The notes below the pieces were generated by a model that did not search any database, was not told where the DNA came from, and saw only the letters and a program-made list of their open reading frames with translations. DNA of 64,000 bases, from the NCBI RefSeq assembly GCF_003350405.1, contig NZ_QQAW01000003.1, forward strand, positions 62,001 to 126,000, written 5' to 3'. Shown one piece after another: positions 20,964 to 28,819 of this stretch. Position 1 is the stretch's first letter. Each line of letters starts with the position of its first letter. The stretch comes from Gluconacetobacter liquefaciens (lineage in GTDB: Bacteria; Pseudomonadota; Alphaproteobacteria; Acetobacterales; Acetobacteraceae). Both the position numbers and the translations under genes were made by a program.

Positions 20964-22361
20964 TCAGCTATTTTTCATTGCCGCCGCGCGAACGCGGTTT
21001 TCCACCGTATCCAACTGGTTGGGCACGACATCATAACGCTCCGGCCGGTCGAACAGATCCGCCAGGTGGGGCGGAAGAGCGGGCCGGATACCCACCGCCT
21101 GTACCATCGCGTCGGGGAATTTGGCCGGATGGGCGGTTGCCATCGCCACCATCGGAATACCGGGCTCGCGGAACATCCGCCCGGCGGCGATGCCGATGGC
21201 ACTGTGCGGGTCTGCCAGATACTGGCTGGAGCGGTAGAGATTACGGATTTCGGTCTTCGTGTCCTCGTCTTCAAGGGCGAGGGCGTGGAAGAGGCCGGAT
21301 GCCTGACGCCAGACCGCATCGGGGACGCTCATGCGGCCGGTGCGGCGGAAATCGGTGACGGTGCGTGCGCAGGCCTCGGCGTCGCGGTTCAGCAGTTCGA
21401 ACAGCAGGCGCTCGAAATTCGAGGAGACCTGGATATCCATAGACGGCGACAGGCTGGGCACCACCTCGCGCGCGCTCATGTCGTTGTCGCGCAGGAAGCG
21501 GGTCAGGATGTCGTTGCGGTTCGAGCCCACGCAGAGCGCGCGGACCGGCAGGCCCATGCGGCGGGCGGCCCACGCGGCGAGGATATTGCCGAAATTGCCG
21601 GTCGGGACGGCGAACGAGACTTCGCGGTCGGGCGCGCCGAGATTGAGCGCGGCGTAGACGTAATAGGGGATCTGGGCCGCGATGCGTGCCCAGTTGATCG
21701 AATTGACCGCCGAGAGGCCCATTTCCTGCCGGAAGGGGGCGTCGGCGAACATCGCCTTCACCAGGTCCTGGCAATCGTCGAACGTGCCCTGGACGGCGAG
21801 GTTGGTGACGTTGGGTTCCAGCACCGTGGTCATCTGCCGGCGCTGTACGTCCGACGTGCGGCCCTCGGGGTGGAGGATGACGATCCGCACGCGCTCGCGC
21901 CCGCGACAGGCCTCGATCGCGGCCGAGCCGGTGTCGCCCGAGGTGGCGCCCACGATGGTGACGCGCGCGTCGCGCTCGGTCAGCACATGGTCGAACAGCC
22001 GGCCCAGGAGTTGCATCGCCATGTCCTTGAAGGCGAGCGTGGGGCCATGGAACAGTTCCTGGACGAACAGGCCGTCTTCGACCTGGACCAGCGGCACGAT
22101 GGCGGCGTGGTCGAACCCGGCATAGGATTCACGGCACAGGCGCAGCAGCACGTCCGGCGCGATGCAGCCGGCGGTGAAGGGCGCGATGATCCGCGCCGCC
22201 AGGTCGGGGTAGGGCAGGCCACGCAGGGCCCGCCATTCCTCGGCGGTGAGGACCGGCCAGCTTTCCGGCAGGTAGAGGCCGCCATCCTCGGCGAGGCCGG
22301 CCATGAGAACCGAGGAGAAATCGCGGACGGGGGCCTGTCCCCGGGTCGAAACGTAGCGCAT
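20964..22361 (-). CDS. thrC: threonine synthase
   Basis: PLP enzyme converting O-phosphohomoserine to threonine. It shows MRYVSTRGQAPVRDF at the N-terminus, the Schiff-base lysine in GPTLAFKDMAMQLLG, GATSGDTGSAAIEACRGRER for phosphate and PLP binding, and PTGNFGNILAAWAARRMGLP. The ATG at 22361 follows GAAGGGGGC; a longer reading frame to 22463 adds residues with no family similarity. It is 465 residues, matching the longer class of threonine synthases. Confidence 0.96.
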   Translation of the reverse strand: MRYVSTRGQAPVRDFSSVLMAGLAEDGGLYLPESWPVLTAEEWRALRGLPYPDLAARIIAPFTAGCIAPDVLLRLCRESYAGFDHAAIVPLVQVEDGLFVQELFHGPTLAFKDMAMQLLGRLFDHVLTERDARVTIVGATSGDTGSAAIEACRGRERVRIVILHPEGRTSDVQRRQMTTVLEPNVTNLAVQGTFDDCQDLVKAMFADAPFRQEMGLSAVNSINWARIAAQIPYYVYAALNLGAPDREVSFAVPTGNFGNILAAWAARRMGLPVRALCVGSNRNDILTRFLRDNDMSAREVVPSLSPSMDIQVSSNFERLLFELLNRDAEACARTVTDFRRTGRMSVPDAVWRQASGLFHALALEDEDTKTEIRNLYRSSQYLADPHSAIGIAAGRMFREPGIPMVAMATAHPAKFPDAMVQAVGIRPALPPHLADLFDRPERYDVVPNQLDTVENRVRAAAMKNS

Positions 22362-22405
22362 GCCCCCTTCATACCGCCAAGCGGGCGCCACGCGAAGGGG
22401 TTGCG

Positions 22406-23545
22406 TCAGCGTACTGGTGCGGGAAGGGCGGCGGTGTCGATGCGGTAGATCGTCAGCGGCCATTGCACCGCCATCTGCCCGTGATTGAAGCGGGGCGTGC
22501 GGTCGAGTTGTGCGGTGGGGATATAAAGCTGCCCGGTCGCAGTGATGGTGGGGGTGGCCGGCCAGCGGAGGCGCGGATCGACGATGATGCGTTGATAGAC
22601 GCGCCCGGCGGTGAAGCGGAAGATGCTGCCGGTCGAAATGTCGTCGAAATACAGCGTGCCGTCGCGGGCGACCGTCATGCCGCCCAGCGGTGGCGTCTTG
22701 TACCAGAGGGTGGGGCTGTCATCGAGTTCGAAGCTGGTGATGGTGGTGTCGGTCAGCAGGTCGGTGCCGAGCCGGTAGAGGGGGCCGCCGGTGGACTGAT
22801 AATACAGCCATTGTTCGTCGGGGCTGATTTCGATCTCGTTCGCATTGACGATCGCGGTGTGGCCGGTCGTGTCCTGCATCACGCGGCCGTTTACCGTGAT
22901 CGGGTGTTGGGCGGTGAGTGACGGGTTATGGTCCATCAGGCGCCGTTGGGTGCCGTGCTCCAGATTGACGACGATCAGGCCGGGCACGCCGGAATCCAGG
23001 ATGAAGGCATGGCCCTTGCCGACCCGGACGCCCGCCACATGGCTGCCGGGGCGGAGCACGGCGGGGTCGATCGTCCAGCTTTGGGTCACGCTGGCGGTGT
23101 GGGTGTCGAACTTTACCAGTTTCGCGGGGGCGACGGCGTGATCGGTGCCGTCGAAACCGCTATCGAGGGCCCATAGCGTGCCGTCATCGGCCAACTGGAT
23201 GCTTTCGGCCGAGATCAGGCGCTTTTCCGCCAGGGTGGCGGGGTCGTTCCATCGGGCGTCGGGATAGGGGTGGATCGTGCCGTCGGCGTCGCGCAGGGCG
23301 AGCGTGGGGCCGGGGGCGCCGGTCCAAGCCGGGGCGTCGAGGATCATGCGGCCATCGGGCAGCACCACCAGTGCTGTCCAGACCTGCGTGGTCGATTCGG
23401 CCACGGCGACCATGGGCGCGGACGGGTCGAGCGGGGGCGCGGGCTTGGCGGCCAGGGCCGGCATGGCGGCGGTGAGGATCGAGACGGCCAGCGCGGCCGG
23501 GATCACGCGGGACGGGAGGGTGCTGGTGCGGAACATCGGCGCCAT
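22406..23545 (-). CDS. exported major royal jelly / yellow family protein
   Basis: About 379 residues with a signal peptide (RVIPAALAVSILTAAMPALA) then a six-bladed propeller-type sequence. Landmarks are VWTALVVLPDGRMILDAPAW, GTLWALDSGFDG, HAFILDSGVPGLIVVNLEHG, ANEIEISPDEQWLYYQSTGG and PPLGGMTVARDGTLYFDDIS, the bacterial counterpart of insect yellow/MRJP proteins. It is probably periplasmic; substrate and activity are unknown. Starts at 23545 and 23536 are both compatible with the signal peptide and neither has a strong ribosome site. It ends 45 bases from thrC, on the same strand. Confidence 0.85.
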   Translation of the reverse strand: MAPMFRTSTLPSRVIPAALAVSILTAAMPALAAKPAPPLDPSAPMVAVAESTTQVWTALVVLPDGRMILDAPAWTGAPGPTLALRDADGTIHPYPDARWNDPATLAEKRLISAESIQLADDGTLWALDSGFDGTDHAVAPAKLVKFDTHTASVTQSWTIDPAVLRPGSHVAGVRVGKGHAFILDSGVPGLIVVNLEHGTQRRLMDHNPSLTAQHPITVNGRVMQDTTGHTAIVNANEIEISPDEQWLYYQSTGGPLYRLGTDLLTDTTITSFELDDSPTLWYKTPPLGGMTVARDGTLYFDDISTGSIFRFTAGRVYQRIIVDPRLRWPATPTITATGQLYIPTAQLDRTPRFNHGQMAVQWPLTIYRIDTAALPAPVR

Positions 23546-24094
23546 GTCGCCACGATCGGCCGCCGAAGGCAACCGGCCACGCGGTATGGCGGCTATGGTG
23601 TTGTTGACGTTGGCCTGCTCCTTGCGTCGCCATTCGGGCGGGGGCTGGGTGGATACGTCGTTCAGTCCCGGATTTCGATGGTGCAACCTTTGCGCGAGGG
23701 CCGCTGCAACAGCCATGGGGCAAGTTTGCCGGAGGGCGCCGCTTCGAAGACCATCACGACCGCGTAGCATCTACGCCAGCCATTCCATGCTGATCGGCCG
23801 GGAGGTGACGGGCGGCTTTGTATCGTGCTAAACTGACAACGGCGCGTGATAACGCCTTTTCAAAAGGGCGGCCTCCTATGTCGGGTGGCCTGCCGAATAC
23901 AACACCCGGACCTATGGTCCAGCGGTGCGCGGTTTCTGCCGCGTGTCGTCTGGGAAATAGGCAGGGCGTGCTTTTGCCCTTTTGAAACACGTTATCACCC
24001 GCCCGACGCCAGGAAGGGGGTGCGATGCGTGTGCAGATTCGCCTCTGTTTCGTTCTGCTGACGTCGAACGCCGTTGGTCGTGCATGAGGTCGAA
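23546..24094. other. intergenic region with an imperfect inverted repeat
   Basis: No coding frame here has support. Between 23846 and 23998 two arms of about 23 bases face each other: GTGATAACG..CTTTTCAAAAGGGC at the left and GCCCTTTTGAAAC..GTTATCAC at the right, agreeing except for a few bases and one length difference, about 150 bases from end to end. It could be a degenerate small mobile element (MITE-like) or a long hairpin. It marks the left edge of the lower-GC island. Confidence 0.45.
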
Positions 24095-24319
24095 ATGGTG
24101 GATCGGGACAAAAGCGACGCGCTGCACATGTCCGCCCATGACGTTGCGGCGTGCCTCATCAGAGGCTTCGGGCCGGACGCCTATCTTGCTGTCCGTCGCC
24201 AGATCGTCCGGTGTGTGGAACAGAAACTTGCCGACGAAGCAGTATTCTGGGTGAAAGTCAGAGAACAAGTTGAGTTGCTGACGCGCGTCGTTCGGAGGAA
24301 AGATGAACGACTTCAATGA
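24095..24319 (+). CDS. small hypothetical protein, 74 residues
   Basis: ATG at 24095 preceded by GAGGT at 24086-24090. The product is soluble, charged and predicted helical, with LHMSAHDVAACLIRGFGPDA and ARRQ-like helices, for example VRRQIVRCVEQKLADEAVFW. Its composition is typical of a genuine short alphaproteobacterial protein, but no family is recognised. It is alone on the plus strand at the left side of the island. An earlier in-frame start at 24074 is possible. Confidence 0.5.
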   Translation: MVDRDKSDALHMSAHDVAACLIRGFGPDAYLAVRRQIVRCVEQKLADEAVFWVKVREQVELLTRVVRRKDERLQ

Positions 24320-24800
24320 AGATGCTTTCGTTTCTTCATGGCGGTAGAGCCCGGTCGAGAAGACGGTGGTTTTCCGGCTGACCGGGTATCGGCACGCGGA
24401 GAACGCCGTTATCGCAAAATGATCTCGGGCGTGTTGGAGGCAAACGAGGCCATCGTCTGGAAGGGTGGGTTCGCCGGAGCCAGCGCTATCGGGTCTTGGT
24501 GGTATCTGGTAAAACCTTGCTGAAAGTGATCATTACAAATGCCTTAAATAGATTAAACGATTCATACGGAACTGGATAGTCCGTTTTCGCCTCATGTCGG
24601 ACATCGAAGTGGTGATGGCAGCTGCCCGAAAGCCGTCATTCCCTGCGACGGCGGCTTCTGATGGAAGGAGGCGTTACCACCCGGACCGATTCATCGGCGC
24701 GGAACGTGCAACTGTGGTGGCTTTTTGCCCATCCGCTTCCAGGGATCGAAAATGGTCGCTGAGAAGCCGGGCGCCGTCAGTACCCTATTTCCTTCGCTAT
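24320..24800. other. non-coding or decayed sequence inside the island
   Basis: About 480 bases between the small ORF and the SIR2 gene. Short frames exist on both strands but none has a ribosome site with a plausible protein. An AT-rich patch lies around 24525-24580. No repeat or RNA gene was recognised. It may be remains of earlier insertions. Confidence 0.4.
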
Positions 24801-25670
24801 TCACCAGTTGGTAGTGCTAACCAACTCGAAGCGCTCAGCCTCGACCGCTCCGTTGAGAGCTTCAAGTTCAGTTACGAGTCCACTATGATCCGCGTCGACC
24901 GGATCATATTCTAGCACTTTAAGGTTACGGTTCTCACGTAGCGAGTATTGACGATCTTTATTGAAGCCGTGGGAGGTTACAAAATAGTGCGGGGCTTGCT
25001 CCTGATAACGAAAATTTTGGTTTTCAAGTAGCAAATTGACATCGGGGTCCGAAATGCCGCAGCCTAAAAATATAAAAGTATGAGTCAATAGCGCGGCATC
25101 GAATGCCTGATAAAATGCCGAGTTATTAATGCGGGCTTGAGAATAGTCTTTTTGGGTAAATATTAGATCTGCCGTTGAGTTCAAGTTTCCATGGACTTTA
25201 ATTATGTATCGCCCGGGTCCACGAAGAAATTCCTCAACGTCTTTATCGTAATAGTTTTTGATGATATGTGAGCCCCGATGGATGCTATCAGCATGGCGCT
25301 CATAAATATCGTCAAAATTGAGTGTAAATACTACCCGGCTATCCAATTTAAGAATCTGTTCGTGAATAGGGGCGGGAGAGTAGCCAGGCGTGGAAAACGT
25401 GTCGCGCAAATATTTTGCCCAGCGAGAATCGTACCGCTTCTTTAGCCATTCACAAGCATGAAGGAAATCGCCCGACGCAAGGGCCTCTTCGATCGCCGCC
25501 ATGTCCGACTTATCCGGACAATCCAACGCTGCTTGCGCGAGAAAGTCTTTCCATGTTGGAGGCTTTTTGCCGTTGGAACCAGTGGAGTGACGCGAAATGC
25601 CACTGCCGAGTACTAGAACCGCTTTGCGGCGGCCTAAGTCTGGCGCGACTTCACTCCAGTCGATGCTCAC
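24801..25670 (-). CDS. stand-alone SIR2-family protein (putative NAD-degrading effector)
   Basis: 289 residues made up of one SIR2-like Rossmann domain. The dinucleotide loop is LGSGIS (21-26). The TTNYD-equivalent is TLNFDDIY (116-123) with catalytic-type Asn118, and the KLHG-equivalent is IIKVHG (156-161) with His160. FTQKDY (171-176) and FIFLGCGISDPDVNLLLE (199-216) complete the SIR2_2 pattern seen in ThsA, DSR and Avs effectors that deplete NAD+ on phage infection. No sensor domain is fused. The GTG start overlaps the upstream ParA stop by 4 bases, so the two are coupled. Base composition is clearly AT-richer than the flanks. NADase activity is inferred from family. Confidence 0.85.
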   Translation of the reverse strand: MSIDWSEVAPDLGRRKAVLVLGSGISRHSTGSNGKKPPTWKDFLAQAALDCPDKSDMAAIEEALASGDFLHACEWLKKRYDSRWAKYLRDTFSTPGYSPAPIHEQILKLDSRVVFTLNFDDIYERHADSIHRGSHIIKNYYDKDVEEFLRGPGRYIIKVHGNLNSTADLIFTQKDYSQARINNSAFYQAFDAALLTHTFIFLGCGISDPDVNLLLENQNFRYQEQAPHYFVTSHGFNKDRQYSLRENRNLKVLEYDPVDADHSGLVTELEALNGAVEAERFELVSTTNW

Positions 25671-26641
25671 TGGGTCCGCTCCAAGAACTCAGCGGTTACG
25701 TTGCCAAAAATGTCCCGGGCCTCTTTCACCTTGGCAAAATGCGCTCCGACAACGCCATCGCCTGCCGTAAGGGAAAAAATGGGCGCATGACTTGACTGAG
25801 ACATAGGAACCAAGCTGAACAGGTTTGGAACCGTACCGATCTCGAATGCCCGTCCGTTCAGATGCGTGGCCAGCCCATTGTCGATGATAACTTGGTCAAT
25901 CTTCTGCCGTATGTTCTCGTAAGCTTGGACGGCTCTCCGCTGACCCTCTTTATCTCGCTTCGCGAGATAGCTTTGGGTTACGTAACCAATAAATTCGGGT
26001 CGGGAATATGCTAGATTTGGGATAAGTTCAGGGCGGCGAGTAGTCTTAAGGCCATTTTCCCACTCTCTCCACCAGCCCTCGATCCACGACGCTATGTTTT
26101 CGAACGCTTTGAGCGAGAAGATGTCGAGAGATACAGGACTAATAAAATAGTCAGCGCTTAGCATGATCGAACGATTTATCGCACCGAGCGACGGGCTGAC
26201 GTCAAACAGGACATAATCGTAGCGGGACAGCTGCTTCAAGAGTTCTGAGAACGCGAGACTAGTCCTAATGCCTCGCACATCGCCAGCTTTAGCGCTCCCC
26301 CAATCGTTTGCGAGCAAATCCTCAGTCAACGCGAGACGAGGATCTCCGGGCAGAACGTCAACTTCAAACCGTGGCGCCTTTCGGACCATGACTTGATCGC
26401 TGTAGCCCTCGCCGAGTGAAAGCGGCTCAAGCATCTTGTAAACGGTAAACTCGCCCGAATTCGAATAAAACGAGTTTACGGATTCATCGTCGAAGAAATA
26501 CTGAGTGGCATTGCACTGCGGATCAGCGTCAACGACGCATACTTTTTTTCCGTAGTTTTTAGCGATGAAAGCTGCCACGTTACAGAGGAGCGTGGTTTTG
26601 CCTACGCCACCTTTGTTATTGAAAAACGCGACTGACTTCAC
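25667..26641 (-). CDS. ParA/MinD-type ATPase, partner of the SIR2 gene
   Basis: 324 residues. Deviant Walker A KGGVGKTT is at 10-17, Walker A' VVDADPQ at 36-42 and Walker B YVLFDVSPSLG at 143-153, then DYFISPVSLDIFSLKAFENI, the usual ParA region. The GTG start is preceded by AGGAGG with 6-base spacing, the strongest ribosome site nearby. No ParB gene or recognisable parS accompanies it, so chromosome or plasmid partitioning is unlikely; a sensor or regulatory ATPase for the downstream SIR2 protein is a reasonable inference. The C-terminal third is unusual and does not match a simple plasmid ParA. Confidence 0.88.
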   Translation of the reverse strand: MKSVAFFNNKGGVGKTTLLCNVAAFIAKNYGKKVCVVDADPQCNATQYFFDDESVNSFYSNSGEFTVYKMLEPLSLGEGYSDQVMVRKAPRFEVDVLPGDPRLALTEDLLANDWGSAKAGDVRGIRTSLAFSELLKQLSRYDYVLFDVSPSLGAINRSIMLSADYFISPVSLDIFSLKAFENIASWIEGWWREWENGLKTTRRPELIPNLAYSRPEFIGYVTQSYLAKRDKEGQRRAVQAYENIRQKIDQVIIDNGLATHLNGRAFEIGTVPNLFSLVPMSQSSHAPIFSLTAGDGVVGAHFAKVKEARDIFGNVTAEFLERTQ

Positions 26642-27178
26642 CCGAACCTCCTGACATGTTGATCAAGGAATAGACCCTCATTGCTGTCAATGACAATCGG
26701 CCACACCGTTATGCTGTGGAATAACGAGAAAGCCAGATTGACGAGCGGCGGCGTGTTGCGACCAAAAAGCTAGCGAAGGGGCTTCAAATGACGGCCAAGT
26801 GGCGAGGGCTGACGGTGAGACGACAAAGCAGTAGGTTGAATGTCTACCATATGCTGTCTGCTTCCACGGCGCCAGTTTAGGTATCGCTTTATCCTGGCAT
26901 GAAAGTACGATGGCTTTCGAGCAGGTCCTGAGCCTACCTGGACGGCCGGGCGCGGGGGTGCAGACCGACGGCTTCATGACGCTAGATCGGCGGCTCTTGT
27001 CAAATCTTGACGTTCGCATCCCTACGGGGGACGGCGATATCTGGTCGGTAGGCGCCAAGAATATGGGCGCAGGCTATGTCTGCATTCGGCTAATCGCTTC
27101 CCGATTGCCGACAACCCGCTTACCCCCCCCATAGCTGACTGCCTTCCGCCTGGAACAGTTGCTTCAACGCATAGGGGT
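26642..27178. other. upstream region of the ParA-SIR2 operon, no supported gene
   Basis: About 540 bases. It must contain the ParA-SIR2 promoter. A short imperfect dyad, CCACACCGTTATGCTGTGG (from 26701), lies about 60 bases upstream of the ParA start. A plus-strand frame at 26910-27134 ends in a run of eight C and shows no family similarity; opposite frames are equally unconvincing. It is probably decayed sequence at the right edge of the island. Confidence 0.4.
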
Positions 27179-27222
27179 GAAGGGGACAGCGGTCCCCTTC
27201 CGGGTCCAGGGCGGCGCCCTGG
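27179..27222. repeat. double palindrome, REP-like element or terminator
   Basis: Two perfect hairpins in tandem: GAAGGGGAC / GTCCCCTTC (27179-27200, 4-base loop) and CCAGGGC / GCCCTGG (27206-27222, 3-base loop). They lie just beyond the 3' end of the M32 carboxypeptidase gene and may end its transcript. Paired palindromes of this sort recur between genes in acetic acid bacteria, so an interspersed repeat is likely. Confidence 0.7.
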
Positions 27223-27235
27223 TCTTGGGGTGTTT

Positions 27236-28741
27236 TTATTGTGGGGTGGCGCCGCAATAGCGTTCGCGCAGGTGAGTGCGGTAGGCGTCGGTTGAAGGTG
27301 GTGTGCCGGTGGCGGCGGCGACGATGCCGGCGGTGGAGAGGCGGCTGGCCTGGGTGTGCACATGGGTGCGCAGCCAGGCCAGGAGTGGGGCGAAATCGCC
27401 GTGTGCGATGCCTTGGGGGATGGCGGGATCGCTGTCGAAGGCGGCTTGGCGGAGTTGGGCGGCGAGGATGGCGCCCAGTGTGTAGGTGGGGAAATAGCCA
27501 CAGGCGCCGGATGGCCAGTGGATGTCTTGCAGGCAGCCGAGGCGGTCGTTTGGCACGGTGAGCCCCAGCAGGTCGTGGATGCCGGCGTTGAAGGCTTCCG
27601 GCAGGTCGCGCAGGGCGAGCGTGCCGTCGATCAGCGCGGCTTCCAGTTCGTAGCGGACCAGGATGTGGGCGGGGTAGGTGATTTCGTCGGCGTCGACGCG
27701 GATGAAGCCGGGTTTGACCTGCGTGACCGTGCGATACAGCGCGTCGGCCGACCAGCCGGCGTCGGCTTCGGTGGCGCCGAAGGTTTCGCGTAGCGCGGGT
27801 GCGATCCAGTCGATGAAGGGCCGGGAGCGCGCGATCTGCATTTCCATCAGCAGGGACTGGCTTTCGTGCAGGCTCATGCCGCGTGCCTGGCCCACGGGCA
27901 GCGTGTGCCATTCCGTTGGCAGGCCCTGTTCGTAGAGTGCGTGTCCGGTTTCATGCACCACGCCCATCAGGGCGGAGAGGAAATCGGCGTCGTCATAGCG
28001 GGTGGTGATGCGGACATCGTCCTCGGCGCCGCCGCAGAAGGGGTGGATGCTGACATCCAGGCGGCCGCGCGCCATGTCGAAGCCCAGCGCGGTCATGATC
28101 TGGCGACCCAGGGCTTCCTGCCGGGCGACGGGGAAGGGGCCGGCGGGGGAGACGATCGGCGGGAGCGTGGCCTGGTGGGCCTGGGCTTCGGCGATCAGGC
28201 CGGGCAGGTCTCGGCGCAGTTCGGCGAAGACCGGGTCGATATCGGTGCGGCGGGTGCCGGGGTCGTACTGGTCCAGCAGGGCGTCGTAGGGGGCGAGGCC
28301 GAGGGCCGCGCCCTTGACGATGGCGAGTTCGCGCGTGCGGTCCAGCACGTCGGACAGCAGGGGCAGCAGGGCGGCGAAATCGCCGTCGCGCCGGGCCGTG
28401 CGCCATGCGACCTCGCACCGTGAGGCGGCGCGGGAGGAGGCTTCGACCAGTTCGGCGGGCACCGAGGCGGCGTGCAGCCAGGTGCGGCGCATTTCGTGCA
28501 GGTTCGCGGCTTCCCATGTGCCGGCGGGGGCCTCGGCGCGGTCCAGCAGATCGCCGATGCGCGGGTCGGTCAGCATGTCGTGGCACAGGACGCTGAGGGT
28601 GGCGATGCTGTCGGCGCGGCTGTCGGCGGCGCCCGAGGGCATCATGACGTCCTTGTCCCATCCCAGGATGCCCAGCGCGTTGCGGATGCGCCCGATGCGG
28701 GCGAAATGGCTGGTGAGATCCTGGTAAGCGCTTTGTGGCAT
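27236..28741 (-). CDS. carboxypeptidase Taq (M32 family metallopeptidase)
   Basis: Cytoplasmic zinc carboxypeptidase of 501 residues, the family's normal size. The zinc site HETGHALYEQGLP is visible, with SLHESQSLLMEMQ downstream and GYFPTYTLGAILAAQL near the C-terminus, both family blocks. It probably helps degrade peptides from protein turnover. ATG 28741 follows AAGAGAGA; a much longer reading frame upstream is non-coding. It is divergent from the TPR protein gene at 28820. Confidence 0.95.
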   Translation of the reverse strand: MPQSAYQDLTSHFARIGRIRNALGILGWDKDVMMPSGAADSRADSIATLSVLCHDMLTDPRIGDLLDRAEAPAGTWEAANLHEMRRTWLHAASVPAELVEASSRAASRCEVAWRTARRDGDFAALLPLLSDVLDRTRELAIVKGAALGLAPYDALLDQYDPGTRRTDIDPVFAELRRDLPGLIAEAQAHQATLPPIVSPAGPFPVARQEALGRQIMTALGFDMARGRLDVSIHPFCGGAEDDVRITTRYDDADFLSALMGVVHETGHALYEQGLPTEWHTLPVGQARGMSLHESQSLLMEMQIARSRPFIDWIAPALRETFGATEADAGWSADALYRTVTQVKPGFIRVDADEITYPAHILVRYELEAALIDGTLALRDLPEAFNAGIHDLLGLTVPNDRLGCLQDIHWPSGACGYFPTYTLGAILAAQLRQAAFDSDPAIPQGIAHGDFAPLLAWLRTHVHTQASRLSTAGIVAAATGTPPSTDAYRTHLRERYCGATPQ

Positions 28742-28819
28742 GGTCTCTCTTCTTGCGAACGGGACGGGCTGCCGCACTGTGGGCGATGGCGGGCGGCGGA
28801 TGCAACCGGGACGGATGGA

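Noticed and set aside
20847-22448. 533-codon open frame on the plus strand
   Set aside because: Exactly opposite thrC, with a His/Gly/Arg/Asp-rich composition typical of antisense shadow in high-GC DNA and no family motif.
24594-24914. 106-codon plus-strand ORF
   Set aside because: Overlaps the 3' end of the SIR2 gene on the other strand and has no family signal.
25667-26641. plasmid-type ParA partition locus
   Set aside because: No ParB-like gene and no parS-like palindrome such as TGTTTCACGTGAAACA anywhere near; the downstream gene is SIR2 instead.
26910-27134. 74-codon plus-strand ORF
   Set aside because: Ends in a run of eight C, has no ribosome site and no similarity I can recognise.
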